64,000 nt of DNA, taken from the NCBI RefSeq assembly GCF_900100275.1, contig NZ_FNET01000015.1:62001-126000 (forward strand). The letters run 5' to 3'. This document shows positions 31,270-39,670 of the stretch, piece after piece. A model generated the notes under the pieces. The model did no database searches. It saw only the letters and a list, made by a program, of their open reading frames with translations, and was not told the origin of the DNA. Position 1 is the stretch's first letter. Each line of letters opens with the position of its first letter. The position numbers and the translations under genes were made by a program. This DNA comes from Lentzea albidocapillata subsp. violacea. GTDB lineage: Bacteria > Actinomycetota > Actinomycetes > Mycobacteriales > Pseudonocardiaceae.

Positions 31270-32255
31270 ACGGTGTATTCGAGCACGCCGGCGTTCGAAG
31301 TTCGGGTCAGTTCGCCACGTTCGACCAGAACGTCGAGGTGCGCGGCCGTCTCACCGATGGCCAGCACCTGGTTGAACATGTCGAGATCGTCGAACCGGCG
31401 CTGGCGGCGCGTCCAGCCGATCTTGCGGGCGGTCTCGAACGCGCTGCCCGCGACAGCCTTGAGGATCTCCTCCAGGCGCTGCTCGTGGAACTGCAGCAGC
31501 TCGTCGACGCGGGCGTGCGAGCTGTCGGTCACCGGGCCGTGCGCGGGCAGCAGCTTGAGATCCGGCAGCTGCCGGGTGAGCCGCAGCGACGTCATGTAGT
31601 CGCCGAGCGGCAGTTCGGGCCGCAGCGGCTCGAAGCCGATCGACGGCGTGATGTGCGGGAGCACGTGGTCGCCGGAGAACAGCACCTTCGCGGTGTGGTC
31701 GACGAACACGACGTGACCGCGGGTGTGGCCGGGCGTCGGGACGATCTCCAGCTCGCGGTGCTCGAGGCCGACGGTGCTGCGGACGAGCCACTCGTCGGGC
31801 TCCTCGTAGTCGCGCAGCGCCTCGCCCCGGTCGACGTGGTGCATGATCTTGACCCACGTCTCGGCCAGCTCGCTCGCGCCCCACTTGCGCAGGTCGTCGA
31901 CGTGCTGGTCGTCCTGGCCGTGCAGCATGTGCCGCAGCGAGGGCTGTTCGCCCAGCCCCAGCCCGATCCTGCTGCCGAACGTCCTGCGCAGCGACACGGC
32001 CATCGTGAAGTGGTCGCGGTGCACGTGCGTGATGAGGAACCGCTTGATGTCCTCGAAGCCCTTGTTCAGGGTGCCCAGGGCCGCTTCGAGCTGGTCGCGC
32101 GCCTCGTCCAGCGCCCAGCCGGAGTCGACCATGACCAGGCCGTCGCCGTCCTCGATCGCGTAGACGTTGACCGCGCGCAGGCCGTCGTTCGGCAGCGGCA
32201 GCGGAATCCGGTGCACACCTGGTGCGACCTCGAACGCGCCCGGTTCACTCCACAC
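31266..32255 (-). CDS. MBL-fold metallo-hydrolase
   Basis: A 329-residue metallo-beta-lactamase-fold hydrolase. Metal ligands are visible as THVHRDH (HxHxDH) at about 76-82, PTPGHTRGH as the third His region, SGDHVLP for the bridging Asp and LPAHGPV for the last His. A C-terminal winged-helix-like region (about 255-329) is of the type seen in LACTB2-like and glyoxalase-II-like proteins. The substrate is unclear; a thioester or ester is likely. It leads a coupled operon with a PlsC-like acyltransferase, so a lipid-related ester is an attractive guess. Confidence 0.85.
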   Translation of the reverse strand: MWSEPGAFEVAPGVHRIPLPLPNDGLRAVNVYAIEDGDGLVMVDSGWALDEARDQLEAALGTLNKGFEDIKRFLITHVHRDHFTMAVSLRRTFGSRIGLGLGEQPSLRHMLHGQDDQHVDDLRKWGASELAETWVKIMHHVDRGEALRDYEEPDEWLVRSTVGLEHRELEIVPTPGHTRGHVVFVDHTAKVLFSGDHVLPHITPSIGFEPLRPELPLGDYMTSLRLTRQLPDLKLLPAHGPVTDSSHARVDELLQFHEQRLEEILKAVAGSAFETARKIGWTRRQRRFDDLDMFNQVLAIGETAAHLDVLVERGELTRTSNAGVLEYTV

Positions 32256-32290
32256 GCTACGCCCACCTCATTGTTAGCGCTCGCAACTAT

Positions 32291-32560
32291 CTACCGGACG
32301 GTAACACGGTATTCCGGGTGCTTGTCGATGTACTTCGCGACAAACGGGCACAGCGGAGAAATCTTGACATCCCTCGCCAGGACGTCGTCCAGCGCGTACT
32401 TCGCGAGCTGGGCACCGAAGCCCTGACCGGCGTAGGCCTCGTCGACCTCGGTGTGCACGAGCGCGAGGACGCCCGCGACGTCGCGGTACTCCAGGAAGCC
32501 GGCGAGCTTGCCGTCGACGTGGACCTCGTAGCGGCTCTCGGCCTCGTTGTTAGTGACCAT
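32291..32560 (-). CDS. Small GNAT-like acetyltransferase (YjdJ type)
   Basis: An 89-residue protein of the GNAT_YjdJ family (PF14542 type): RYEVHVDGKLAGFLEYRD, EVDEAYAGQGFGAQLAKYALD with the acetyl-CoA loop, and CPFVAKYIDKHPEY with the conserved cysteine. Its ATG at 32560 directly abuts the right end of the TnpB element, so the native promoter and ribosome binding site have been separated from it. The upstream TnpB frame runs through without a stop, so it may now be made only by readthrough, as a TnpB-GNAT fusion, or from a promoter within the element. Confidence 0.85.
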   Translation of the reverse strand: MVTNNEAESRYEVHVDGKLAGFLEYRDVAGVLALVHTEVDEAYAGQGFGAQLAKYALDDVLARDVKISPLCPFVAKYIDKHPEYRVTVR

Positions 32561-33820
32561 TTGACGTGCTCTCCGTCCGGAAGGATGGGGATTCCCGCAC
32601 GGCTGCGCCGTGTCCGGGGTGCTTCCTGTTTCAACGCCCTGCGCCACCCCGAGAGGTGGTCTTACCTGAGCTCCGCAGGCGTTTGATCTCTCCGCACGTC
32701 CTGCGGCGAGGATGTTCAGGGCGGCGTTGTGGTCCCGGTCGTGAACGCTGAGACAGCCGGGGCACGTCCATTGCCGGATCTTAAGCGGCATGCTTTCCAT
32801 GCGGTGCCCGCAGGCCGAACACGTCTTCGAACTGGGCAGCCACCGCGACACCACGTGCACAGTACGGCCGTGGCGTTCGGCCTTGCGTTTCAACAACTGG
32901 ACGAACCCGCCCCAGCCGGCGTCATGTACGGCGCGGGCCAGTCTGCGGTTGCGAACCATGCCGGCGATGTCGAGATTCTCTACGTAGACCGCTTGGTTGT
33001 CGCGGACGAGCCTCAGAGCTTGCTTGTGGTGGAAATCTCGGCGAGCGCGGGCGACCTTGCCGTGCTGGACGGCGACCGTGCGCCGCGCCTTCGCCCGGTT
33101 GTTGCTGTCTCTCGCTTTGCGTGCCAGAGCGCGCCGGGTGCGCACCAGTTTGCGATGAGCGCGAGCGAGGTACTGCGGATTGACGACATCGCGTCGCGTT
33201 CCAGCGGTGCATGCGATCGTGGCCAGTCTGGTGATACCCAGGTCGACGCCGGCCTCACGTTCGACCGGTGGCAGCGGGGTCGGCGCGATCTCGACCACGA
33301 ATGACGCGTAGTAGCGGCCGTCCGGTTCGCGGATGATCGTGGCCGACGACGGTTCGCCGGGCAGATCGCGTGACCAGCGCACCGCCACATCGCCGATCTT
33401 CGCCAGAAACAGCCGTCCGCCTGGACGCAGGCGAAACCCGTTGCGGGTGAGCCTGAACGACTGCCGGCCGTCCTTGCGGGACTTGAACCTGGGCCTTCCT
33501 ACCCTGCGACCACGACGTTTGCCGGACAGTGAGTCGAAGAAGTTGCGGTAAGCACGATGCGCGTCCTGCACGGATTGCACCAGCGCCACCGAAGCCACCT
33601 CGGACAACCACGCGCGCGGCTCGGTCCTCTTCGCATCGGTGATCACTCGCCGCTGCACTTAGGTCGGCGAGATCTGCTGCCCGGCCCCGCGAGCGGCGTC
33701 GCGACAACAGATCGCGTCGTTGAACACCACCCGCACACACCCGAACGTACGCGCCAGCATCCCGCGTTGAACCACCGTAGGTTCGATCCGGTAGCGATAC
33801 CTGGCCAACACGACGATCAC
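32561..33820 (-). pseudogene. tnpB: tnpB RNA-guided nuclease gene with in-frame stop
   Basis: Reading from GTG at 33820, the N-terminal TnpB part (ARYRYRIEPTVVQRGMLARTFGCVRVVFND, in two parts) is followed by an in-frame TAA at 33661-33659. The frame reopens at the adjacent GTG (33658) and carries the remainder: RRVITDAKRTEP, AYRNFFDSLSGKRRG, RuvC-I VDLGITRLATI, RuvC-II YVENLDIAGM, the zinc ribbon CSACGH/CPGC and RuvC-III DRDHNAALNILAAGRAER. All catalytic acidic residues and the four zinc cysteines remain; only the single stop breaks it. The frame continues past the element end into the GNAT gene. Sequencing error or stop readthrough would restore a full-length product. Confidence 0.8.
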
Positions 33821-33875
33821 CGTAGCGCGTAGCGATGAGCGCCAAACGGAGCTGGGACGAGTTGTCCACAGACGT

Positions 33876-33896
33876 GTACACCCGTAGTTCGTGTAC
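33876..33896. repeat. Left-end hairpin of the TnpB element
   Basis: GTACAC at 33876-33881 pairs with GTGTAC at 33891-33896 around a 9-base loop, 20 bases inside the proposed left end. It is a candidate for the structure recognised by a TnpA transposase supplied from elsewhere. Confidence 0.45.
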
Positions 33897-33954
33897 CTGC
33901 CGCGGCTGCGCCTGATTTGATCTCGGTCAACCGTCTTGCCCCGGAAGATGGAAA

Positions 33955-34941
33955 ATGGCGCGCATGGACGTCTACCTCCTGATCCTGGGTGACCACCTGC
34001 CCAACCCGTGCACCGGGCAGGAGGTCCCCCAGGCCGACCGGCTGCGGGCGATGGTCGAGCAGGCGGTGGTGGCCGAGGAGTCGGGGTTCACGGGTGTCGC
34101 GATCGGCGAGCACCACTTCACCCGCTACATCGTGTCCGCGCCCGAGCTGCTGCTGGCGGCGGTGGCGGCGCGGACGAGCACGCTGCGGCTCTCGACCGGC
34201 GTGACGTTGCTGGCCCACCGCGACCCGGTGCTGGTGGCCGAGTCGCTGGCGACGCTGGACGTGCTGTCGAACGGGCGCGCGGAGCTCATCGTGGCGCGCG
34301 GGGTGGACCAGCAGACCGACGCGGCGTTCGGCGTGCAGCCGGGCGAGTTGCGGGCGCGGTTCGAGGAGCACCTGCGGTTGTTGCTCAAGCTGCTGGAGGA
34401 GCCGTCGGTGAGCTGGGACGGGCGGTTCCGCGGTCAGCTGAGCGAGGTGACGACGACGCCGCGGCCGGTGCAGACGCCGCGGCCGACGGTGTGGATCGGG
34501 TCGGGGTCGGCGGTGTCGGCGGACCTGGGCGCCGAACTGGAGATGCCGCTGATGCTGCCGTCGACGTTGCGGGACCCGTCGATCTACCTGGAGGTGGTCC
34601 AGCGGTACCGCGAGCGCTTTCCCACCGGACGCGTCGGCGTGCCCAGTCACGTCTTCGTGGCGCGGGAGGACGCGCGGAAGCGCTGGCGGCCGCACCTCGC
34701 CGAGTACGCGCGGTTCGCGGACCCGTGGCGAGGGGACGGCGACATCGACGCCGACGCGATCATGGACGGCGCGGCGGTGTGCGGGACGCCGGAGGAGGTG
34801 GCGGCACGGTTGAACGAGCTGGCGGAGCGCCTGTCGATCGACACGCACCTGGTGATGGTGGACATCGGCGGCATGCCGCACGAATCGGTCGTCGAGACGA
34901 TCCGCCTCTTCGGCGCCGAGGTGCTTCCCAAACTTGTTTGA
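33955..34941 (+). CDS. LLM-class flavin-dependent oxidoreductase
   Basis: A 328-residue luciferase-like monooxygenase-fold protein. Recognisable parts are AEESGFTGVAIGEHHF, LLLAAVAARTSTLRLSTGVTLLAHRDPV and the RGVDQQTDAAFG loop; VWIGSGS and VCGTPEEVAARL follow later. It probably uses FMN or coenzyme F420; the substrate is unknown. GGAAGATGGAAA precedes the ATG at 33955, with a second ATG three codons on. Before the TnpB insertion it would have been divergent from the small GNAT gene with only about 34 bases between start codons. Confidence 0.87.
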   Translation: MARMDVYLLILGDHLPNPCTGQEVPQADRLRAMVEQAVVAEESGFTGVAIGEHHFTRYIVSAPELLLAAVAARTSTLRLSTGVTLLAHRDPVLVAESLATLDVLSNGRAELIVARGVDQQTDAAFGVQPGELRARFEEHLRLLLKLLEEPSVSWDGRFRGQLSEVTTTPRPVQTPRPTVWIGSGSAVSADLGAELEMPLMLPSTLRDPSIYLEVVQRYRERFPTGRVGVPSHVFVAREDARKRWRPHLAEYARFADPWRGDGDIDADAIMDGAAVCGTPEEVAARLNELAERLSIDTHLVMVDIGGMPHESVVETIRLFGAEVLPKLV

Positions 34942-34980
34942 CGCAGGCGCCGCGTTGCGTGAAGGCCTCCGCGCGAAATT

Positions 34981-35001
34981 GGTTTCATGGCCGATGAAAC
35001 C
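34981..35001 (+). terminator. Hairpin after the LLM gene
   Basis: GGTTTCAT at 34981-34988 and ATGAAACC at 34994-35001 are exact complements around a 5-base loop, 40 bases after the stop. Confidence 0.5.
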
Positions 35002-35256
35002 GACCGTCCCCATGCGACGGAAGTTGACGGCCTGGTCATCCGAAGGCTGAAGACACTGTGCCATCGGTGAAATATCGTTCCTCTCGCAACCACGCGACAG
35101 TGCGCACGCACCGCAGTTGATGGGTTTCTCAGCGTGTTCTCCCGGGGGTAGGGGCACGCTGATTCAGGGTTCATCTCAGGGGAGAACCTGACTCTGCGGT
35201 GCGGTGCCTTCGCGGAAGATGGTGCGCACAAGAGAGCCACAGAGGGGAACAGACGA
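35002..35256. other. Spacer before the ABC exporter
   Basis: The gene-free gap from 34942 to 35256 holds the hairpin at 34981-35001 and weak inverted repeats: AGCGTG/CACGCT at 35131-35160, and CAGGGTTC...GAACCTG at 35165-35190. They could be regulatory sites for the ABC genes. I see no clear promoter. Confidence 0.35.
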
Positions 35257-36015
35257 GTGAGCGCGTCCGATGGAGTCGCGGCCAGAGCCGTCGACGTTTG
35301 GAAGTCTTATGGGTCCGGCGACGCTGCCGTGACCGCGCTCGCGGGGGTGAGCGTCGACCTGGACAAGTCCAGGTTCACCGCGATCATGGGCCCGTCGGGG
35401 TCGGGCAAGTCGACGTTGATGCACTGCCTCGCAGGGCTCGACGACGTCACCAGCGGTGAGGTGTGGGTCGGTGACACGTTGGTCACCGGGTTGAAGGACC
35501 GCGGGCTGACGGAGCTGCGGCGGGACAAGGTCGGTTTCATCTTCCAGCAGTTCAACCTGCTGCCGACGCTGACCGCGGAGGAGAACATCACGCTGCCGCT
35601 CGCGATCGGCGGCAAGAAGGTCGACAGGGCCTGGTTCGACGTCGTGGTCGACACGGTGGGTCTGAGGGACAGGCTGACCCACCGGCCGACGCAGCTGTCG
35701 GGTGGCCAGCAGCAGCGCGTTGCTTGTGCGCGTGCTCTGGTGTCGCGCCCTGACGTCGTGTTCGCGGACGAGCCGACCGGCAACCTGGACTCGCAGTCCG
35801 GTGCCGAGGTGCTCGGGTTCCTGCAGCGGTCCGCCCGCGAGTTCGGGCAGACGATCGTGATGGTCACGCACGACCCGAACGCGGCGTCGTACGCCGACCG
35901 TGTCATCTTCCTCAAGGACGGCCACATCGTCCGCGAGCTGCTGTCGCCGTCGGCCGAAGAGGTTCTCGACACGATGAAGCACCTCGACTCCGTTGTCGCG
36001 GTGCCGCATGTTTAA
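35257..36015 (+). CDS. ABC transporter ATPase, MacB/LolD type
   Basis: A 252-residue ATPase with Walker A GPSGSGKST, Q-loop in FIFQQFNLLPTLTAEENI, signature LSGGQQQR, Walker B VVFADEP and H-loop VTHDP. It is the MacB/LolD class that powers FtsX-type permeases in mechanotransmission. The GTG at 35257 follows GAGGGG. The permease gene starts eight bases before its stop, so the two are coupled. Confidence 0.93.
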   Translation: MSASDGVAARAVDVWKSYGSGDAAVTALAGVSVDLDKSRFTAIMGPSGSGKSTLMHCLAGLDDVTSGEVWVGDTLVTGLKDRGLTELRRDKVGFIFQQFNLLPTLTAEENITLPLAIGGKKVDRAWFDVVVDTVGLRDRLTHRPTQLSGGQQQRVACARALVSRPDVVFADEPTGNLDSQSGAEVLGFLQRSAREFGQTIVMVTHDPNAASYADRVIFLKDGHIVRELLSPSAEEVLDTMKHLDSVVAVPHV

Positions 36016-38527
36016 GGCGACTCTCAAGAGCCTGCTGTCGCGCAAGCTCCGGCTGGTGCTGTCCGCGCTCGCGGTGGTGCTGGGCGTGATGTTCGTGTCC
36101 GGTTCGTTCGTGCTGACCGACACGCTCCAGCGGTCGTTCACCGACCTGTTCTCGTCGGCCTACGCCAATGTGGACGTTTCGGTGACGCCGAAGGCGGAGA
36201 AGGGCAAGCAGCCCGAACCGCTGACGCCGCAGGCGATCACGGACGTGAAGTCGGTGACGGGCGTGGCGTCGGCCGTCGGTGACGTGCAGGGGTCGGCGCG
36301 GCCGATCGGCAAGAACGGCAAGGTCATCACCACGTCGGGCTCGCCGCGGTTCGGTTTCAACTGGACCGGCACGGGCCAGGAGAAGATTCGCGACGGCAAG
36401 GCTCCGGCGACCGAGAACGAGGTCGCCGTCGGCGGTTACCTCGCGACGACCGGTGGTTTCAAGGTGGGCGACGACATCGCGTTGCTGACCCTGGAGCCCA
36501 AGAAGACCTTCAAGATCACCGGCATCTACGAGTACGCGGGCGGCCGTGACTCGCTGGGCGGCGAGCTGTCGGTGGCGTTCACCGAGCCGGTCGCGCAACA
36601 GTTGTTGCTGGGCAAGAAGGACGTGTTCTCCGGCATCACCGTCACGGCGTCCCAGGGCACCACGGACGACGCGCTGCGGGACGCCGTCGCGGCGAAGCTG
36701 GGCTCCGGCTACGACGTCAAGACCGGTGCGGTGCTGGCGAAGGAGCAGGCCGACCAGATCAACGAGGGCCTGAAGTTCTTCAACTACGTGCTGCTCGGGT
36801 TCGCCGGCATCGCGTTGTTCGTCGGCATCTTCATCATCCTCAACACGTTCTCCATCATCGTCGCCCAGCGCACCAGGGAACTGGCGCTGCTGCGGTCGAT
36901 GGGCGCCTCACGCGGCCAGGTCATCGGGTCCGTGGTGCTGGAGGCGTTGGTGATCGGCCTGATCGCGTCGATCGTCGGTCTCGGGGCGGGCATCGGCATC
37001 GGCGCGCTGCTGGCGAAGATCTTCAGCTCGCTGGGCGGCTCGAGCCTGGAGCTCGCGAGCATCGGCGCGCCGATGTCGGCGATCATCTCGTCGTTCGCGG
37101 TGGGCATGATCGTCACCGTGGTCGCGGCCGTCATGCCGGCACTGCGGGCGTCGCGGATCGCGCCGGTCGCGGCGATGCGCGAGGCGGCCACGCCGGACCG
37201 GCCGCTCACGAAGATCACGATCACCGGTGCCCTGGTGGCCGCCGCGGGTGGCACGTCGCTGGCGTTCGGCTTCAACCAGGCCTCGCTGCCGTTGATCTTC
37301 GGCGGCATCCTGGTGGCGTTCGTCGGTGTCGCGCTGCTGACGCCGATCCTGTCCAAGCCGATGGTGTCGCTCATCGGCCGCCTGCTGTCGTGGTCGATGC
37401 CCGGCCTGCTGGGCCGCCGCAACTCCGCGCGCAACCCGCGCCGCACCGCCATCACCGCGGCCGCGCTGATGGTCGGCATCTCGCTGATCACCGGCGTGAG
37501 CGTGGTGCTGACGTCGGCGACCAAGTCGATCGAGAAGCTGGCCTCCGGTCAGCTGCAGACAGACCTGATCATCTCCGGCGAGGGCCAGATGGAGGGCCAG
37601 CCCGCGACGTTCAGGCGGGACGTCCTGACTCGCGTCGAGAAGACCGATGGCGTCAGGTCGGCGGTCGGCTGGTCGCAGGACGGCGTGCTCGAGGGCGAGA
37701 ACCAGATGTTCGCGGTCGGCGTCACGGACCTGCCCGCGATGGCGACGATGTTCGCTTTGAAGCCGAAGTCCGGCACCATCGCGCCGCTGAAGGACGACCA
37801 GCTCGCGCTGCCGGAGGAGATGGCGGCCGAGAAGGGCTGGTCGGTGGGCAGCAAGGTCACGCTGCAACTGGCCAAGGGTGAGCCGAAGACCTACACGGTC
37901 GGCTTCATCTGGGTGAAGTCGCAGGTGTTGCAGGGCGCGCTGGTGCTGCCGGAGTCGGCTTCCGCGAACTTCCGGTCCGACCAGATCGCCCAGGCGTTCG
38001 TCCAGGTCGCGCCGGGCGTGTCGGCGGCGGACGTGCAGAAGCGCGTCGAACCGCTGTTCGCGGACAACCCGGAGATCACCGTCCAGGACCGCAGCGCGTT
38101 CGTGAAGCAGACGACCTCGCAGTTCGACACGGTCCTGCTGATGATCCAGATCCTGCTGGCGCTGGCGATCCTGATCGCCGTCCTCGGCGTCATCAACACC
38201 CTGGCGCTGTCGGTGATCGAGCGGACCCGCGAACTGGGTCTGCTGCGGGCCATCGGCATGCGGCGCGCGCAGGTGATGCGGATGATCACCGTCGAGTCGG
38301 TGGTGATCTCGGTGTTCGGCGCGGTGCTCGGCCTCGCGGTCGGTCTCGCCCTGGGCATCGCGACCGTGCAGGCACTGAAGGACCAGGGCATCTCCGAGAT
38401 CGGCCTGCCCTGGATGACCATGGTCCAGTACCTGGTGGTGGCGGCGTTCGTCGGCGTGATCGCGGCGATCCTGCCCGCGATCAGGGCCGCGCGTCTGAAC
38501 GTGCTGGACGCGATCGCCTACGAGTAA
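36008..38527 (+). CDS. FtsX-like ABC permease
   Basis: An 839-residue permease with an N-terminal helix (VLSALAVVLGVMFVSGSFVL) and a first periplasm-like MacB_PCD domain. A first FtsX domain with three helices follows at about 260-390 (NTFSIIVAQRTRELALLRSMGASR). A second extracellular domain and a second FtsX domain are at about 710-839 (NTLALSVIERTRELGLLRAIGMRR). This duplicated layout is typical of actinobacterial exporters of lipids, peptides or antibiotics, or of lipoprotein release. The ATG at 36008 overlaps the ATPase gene. A 19-bp hairpin follows at once. Confidence 0.92.
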   Translation: MFKATLKSLLSRKLRLVLSALAVVLGVMFVSGSFVLTDTLQRSFTDLFSSAYANVDVSVTPKAEKGKQPEPLTPQAITDVKSVTGVASAVGDVQGSARPIGKNGKVITTSGSPRFGFNWTGTGQEKIRDGKAPATENEVAVGGYLATTGGFKVGDDIALLTLEPKKTFKITGIYEYAGGRDSLGGELSVAFTEPVAQQLLLGKKDVFSGITVTASQGTTDDALRDAVAAKLGSGYDVKTGAVLAKEQADQINEGLKFFNYVLLGFAGIALFVGIFIILNTFSIIVAQRTRELALLRSMGASRGQVIGSVVLEALVIGLIASIVGLGAGIGIGALLAKIFSSLGGSSLELASIGAPMSAIISSFAVGMIVTVVAAVMPALRASRIAPVAAMREAATPDRPLTKITITGALVAAAGGTSLAFGFNQASLPLIFGGILVAFVGVALLTPILSKPMVSLIGRLLSWSMPGLLGRRNSARNPRRTAITAAALMVGISLITGVSVVLTSATKSIEKLASGQLQTDLIISGEGQMEGQPATFRRDVLTRVEKTDGVRSAVGWSQDGVLEGENQMFAVGVTDLPAMATMFALKPKSGTIAPLKDDQLALPEEMAAEKGWSVGSKVTLQLAKGEPKTYTVGFIWVKSQVLQGALVLPESASANFRSDQIAQAFVQVAPGVSAADVQKRVEPLFADNPEITVQDRSAFVKQTTSQFDTVLLMIQILLALAILIAVLGVINTLALSVIERTRELGLLRAIGMRRAQVMRMITVESVVISVFGAVLGLAVGLALGIATVQALKDQGISEIGLPWMTMVQYLVVAAFVGVIAAILPAIRAARLNVLDAIAYE

Positions 38528-38537
38528 GAGCTGTGTT

Positions 38538-38584
38538 TGAAGGTGATGTGCCACAAGCCGTCGTGTTGTGGCACATCACCTTCA
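38538..38584. terminator. Perfect 19-bp bidirectional hairpin
   Basis: The arms at 38538-38556 and 38566-38584 are exact complements around a 9-base loop. The hairpin lies between the stop of the permease gene and the stop of the convergent polyester-hydrolase-like gene and can serve both. Confidence 0.85.
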
Positions 38585-38589
38585 TCTAT

Positions 38590-39429
38590 CTAGGCGTGCG
38601 GGCAGGTGTCCCGGTAAGCCGAGATCAGCGTGTTCGGTGCGGGTGCCGGACACAGGAACTGGTCATAGCGCACGTCGTCGTCCACAAAACGCTTGAGCCA
38701 CGACAGCGTGTACTTCCGCACGGTCACGTTGTCGCTGCGAGGCGCCGAGTGGTTGCCACCGCGCAGTTCGAGGAACGCCTTGTCCGGCGCGGCCGTGATC
38801 GAGTTGTAGAACGGCGTGGAGTGCTGCGAGTTGGGTGCGGTGGGGTCGTTCTGGCCGCCGAGCACCAGGGTCGGCACCCGGACCGTCGACCAGTTCTTGG
38901 TGGTGTGCCAGCCGGCCATCGGGATCGAGGCCTGCAGGGCGGGACGGGTCGCGGAGGCGCGCAGCGCTCCCCCGCCGCCCATGGAGTGGCCCATCACGGC
39001 GAGGCGCGAGGCGTCGACGCGGGGGTTGGTGCGGACCACGTAGTCGAGCGCCGCGAGCAGCTGACGGCCGCGGCTGTCCGGGTCGTCGAAGCCGGACAGG
39101 GTGTTGATGGTGATCACCACGAACCCGTAGGACGCCAGTCGCGGGCCGAAGTGCGCGACCGAGGTCTGGGTGGCGGTGAAGCCGGGTGAGACGGCGACAG
39201 CGCCGAACGTGAGATCGCTGGTCGGGGCGTAGACCGTGCCGCCGCCGAAGTTCGACTGGCGGGCGACGGCCGCGGACGTGACGGCGAACGTGCCCCGGGA
39301 GGACTCGACCGACGCGACCGTGGGCGCGGGGCCGCGTTCGTAGGGGTTGGCCGCCGCTGTGGCGACGGCGGGGGCGGTGGCTGGGATCAGCGCCAGGACC
39401 AGCGCCGCAAGCATGGGTTTGATGCGCAC
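38590..39429 (-). CDS. Secreted polyester hydrolase (cutinase/PETase-type)
   Basis: A 279-residue secreted alpha/beta hydrolase closely resembling actinobacterial cutinases and type-I PET hydrolases. After a signal peptide (cleavage near ATAAA), the mature part starts ANPYERGPAPT, as in Thermobifida enzymes. Ser149 in GHSMGGGG, Asp195 in GGQNDPTAP and His227 in GGNHSAP form the triad. F84 (SPGFTATQ, Tyr in many homologues) and W174 (MAGWH) form the aromatic clamp. Cys260 and Cys276 give the conserved C-terminal disulfide. The start is a GTG at 39429; an ATG at 39414 is possible. It should cleave cutin-like or synthetic aliphatic/aromatic polyesters outside the cell; activity on PET is not shown. 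Confidence 0.88.
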   Translation of the reverse strand: MRIKPMLAALVLALIPATAPAVATAAANPYERGPAPTVASVESSRGTFAVTSAAVARQSNFGGGTVYAPTSDLTFGAVAVSPGFTATQTSVAHFGPRLASYGFVVITINTLSGFDDPDSRGRQLLAALDYVVRTNPRVDASRLAVMGHSMGGGGALRASATRPALQASIPMAGWHTTKNWSTVRVPTLVLGGQNDPTAPNSQHSTPFYNSITAAPDKAFLELRGGNHSAPRSDNVTVRKYTLSWLKRFVDDDVRYDQFLCPAPAPNTLISAYRDTCPHA

Positions 39430-39670
39430 GACGAAGACACCTCGAATGGTTGCAGGGGAGCCAGAAGCGACGGCGAGCCACACGCTACCGCCCAGTAGCC
39501 TCCCTGGGATTCGGCCACATGGATGGTTACGGGGACGTTTCGACGCTGTTCGACGGAATGTTCCCCGGGACCGGCTCGTCACCCACCGCAGCGGACCGGG
39601 ACGTTGTCGTCCTGTCCAGTCACCGCAGCGGCGGTATGCGGCCGATCAGACGGCCCACGAGGGTGATCTG

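Larger units (their letters stand above)
32561..33916 (-). mobile_element. IS200/IS605-type TnpB-only element
   Basis: A 1356-bp element carrying only a tnpB-type gene. The tetranucleotide TCAA (minus strand) occurs just outside the left end (33920-33917) and as the last four bases of the right end (32564-32561). This is the arrangement expected for peel-and-paste IS200/IS605 elements, which insert 3' to a tetranucleotide. Subterminal hairpins are visible at 33876-33896 (GTACAC/GTGTAC arms) and around 32572-32585. No tnpA is present. Exact ends are inferred. Confidence 0.65.

Noticed and set aside
32291..33658. Treating the 455-residue frame as one normal TnpB-acetyltransferase enzyme
   Set aside because: The junction coincides with the inferred right end of an insertion element and the GNAT start codon, so two genes joined by insertion is the simpler reading, though a fusion product remains possible.
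34987..35070. 27-codon ORF (MADETDRPHATEVDG...)
   Set aside because: It overlaps a hairpin, lacks a ribosome binding site and is too short to judge.
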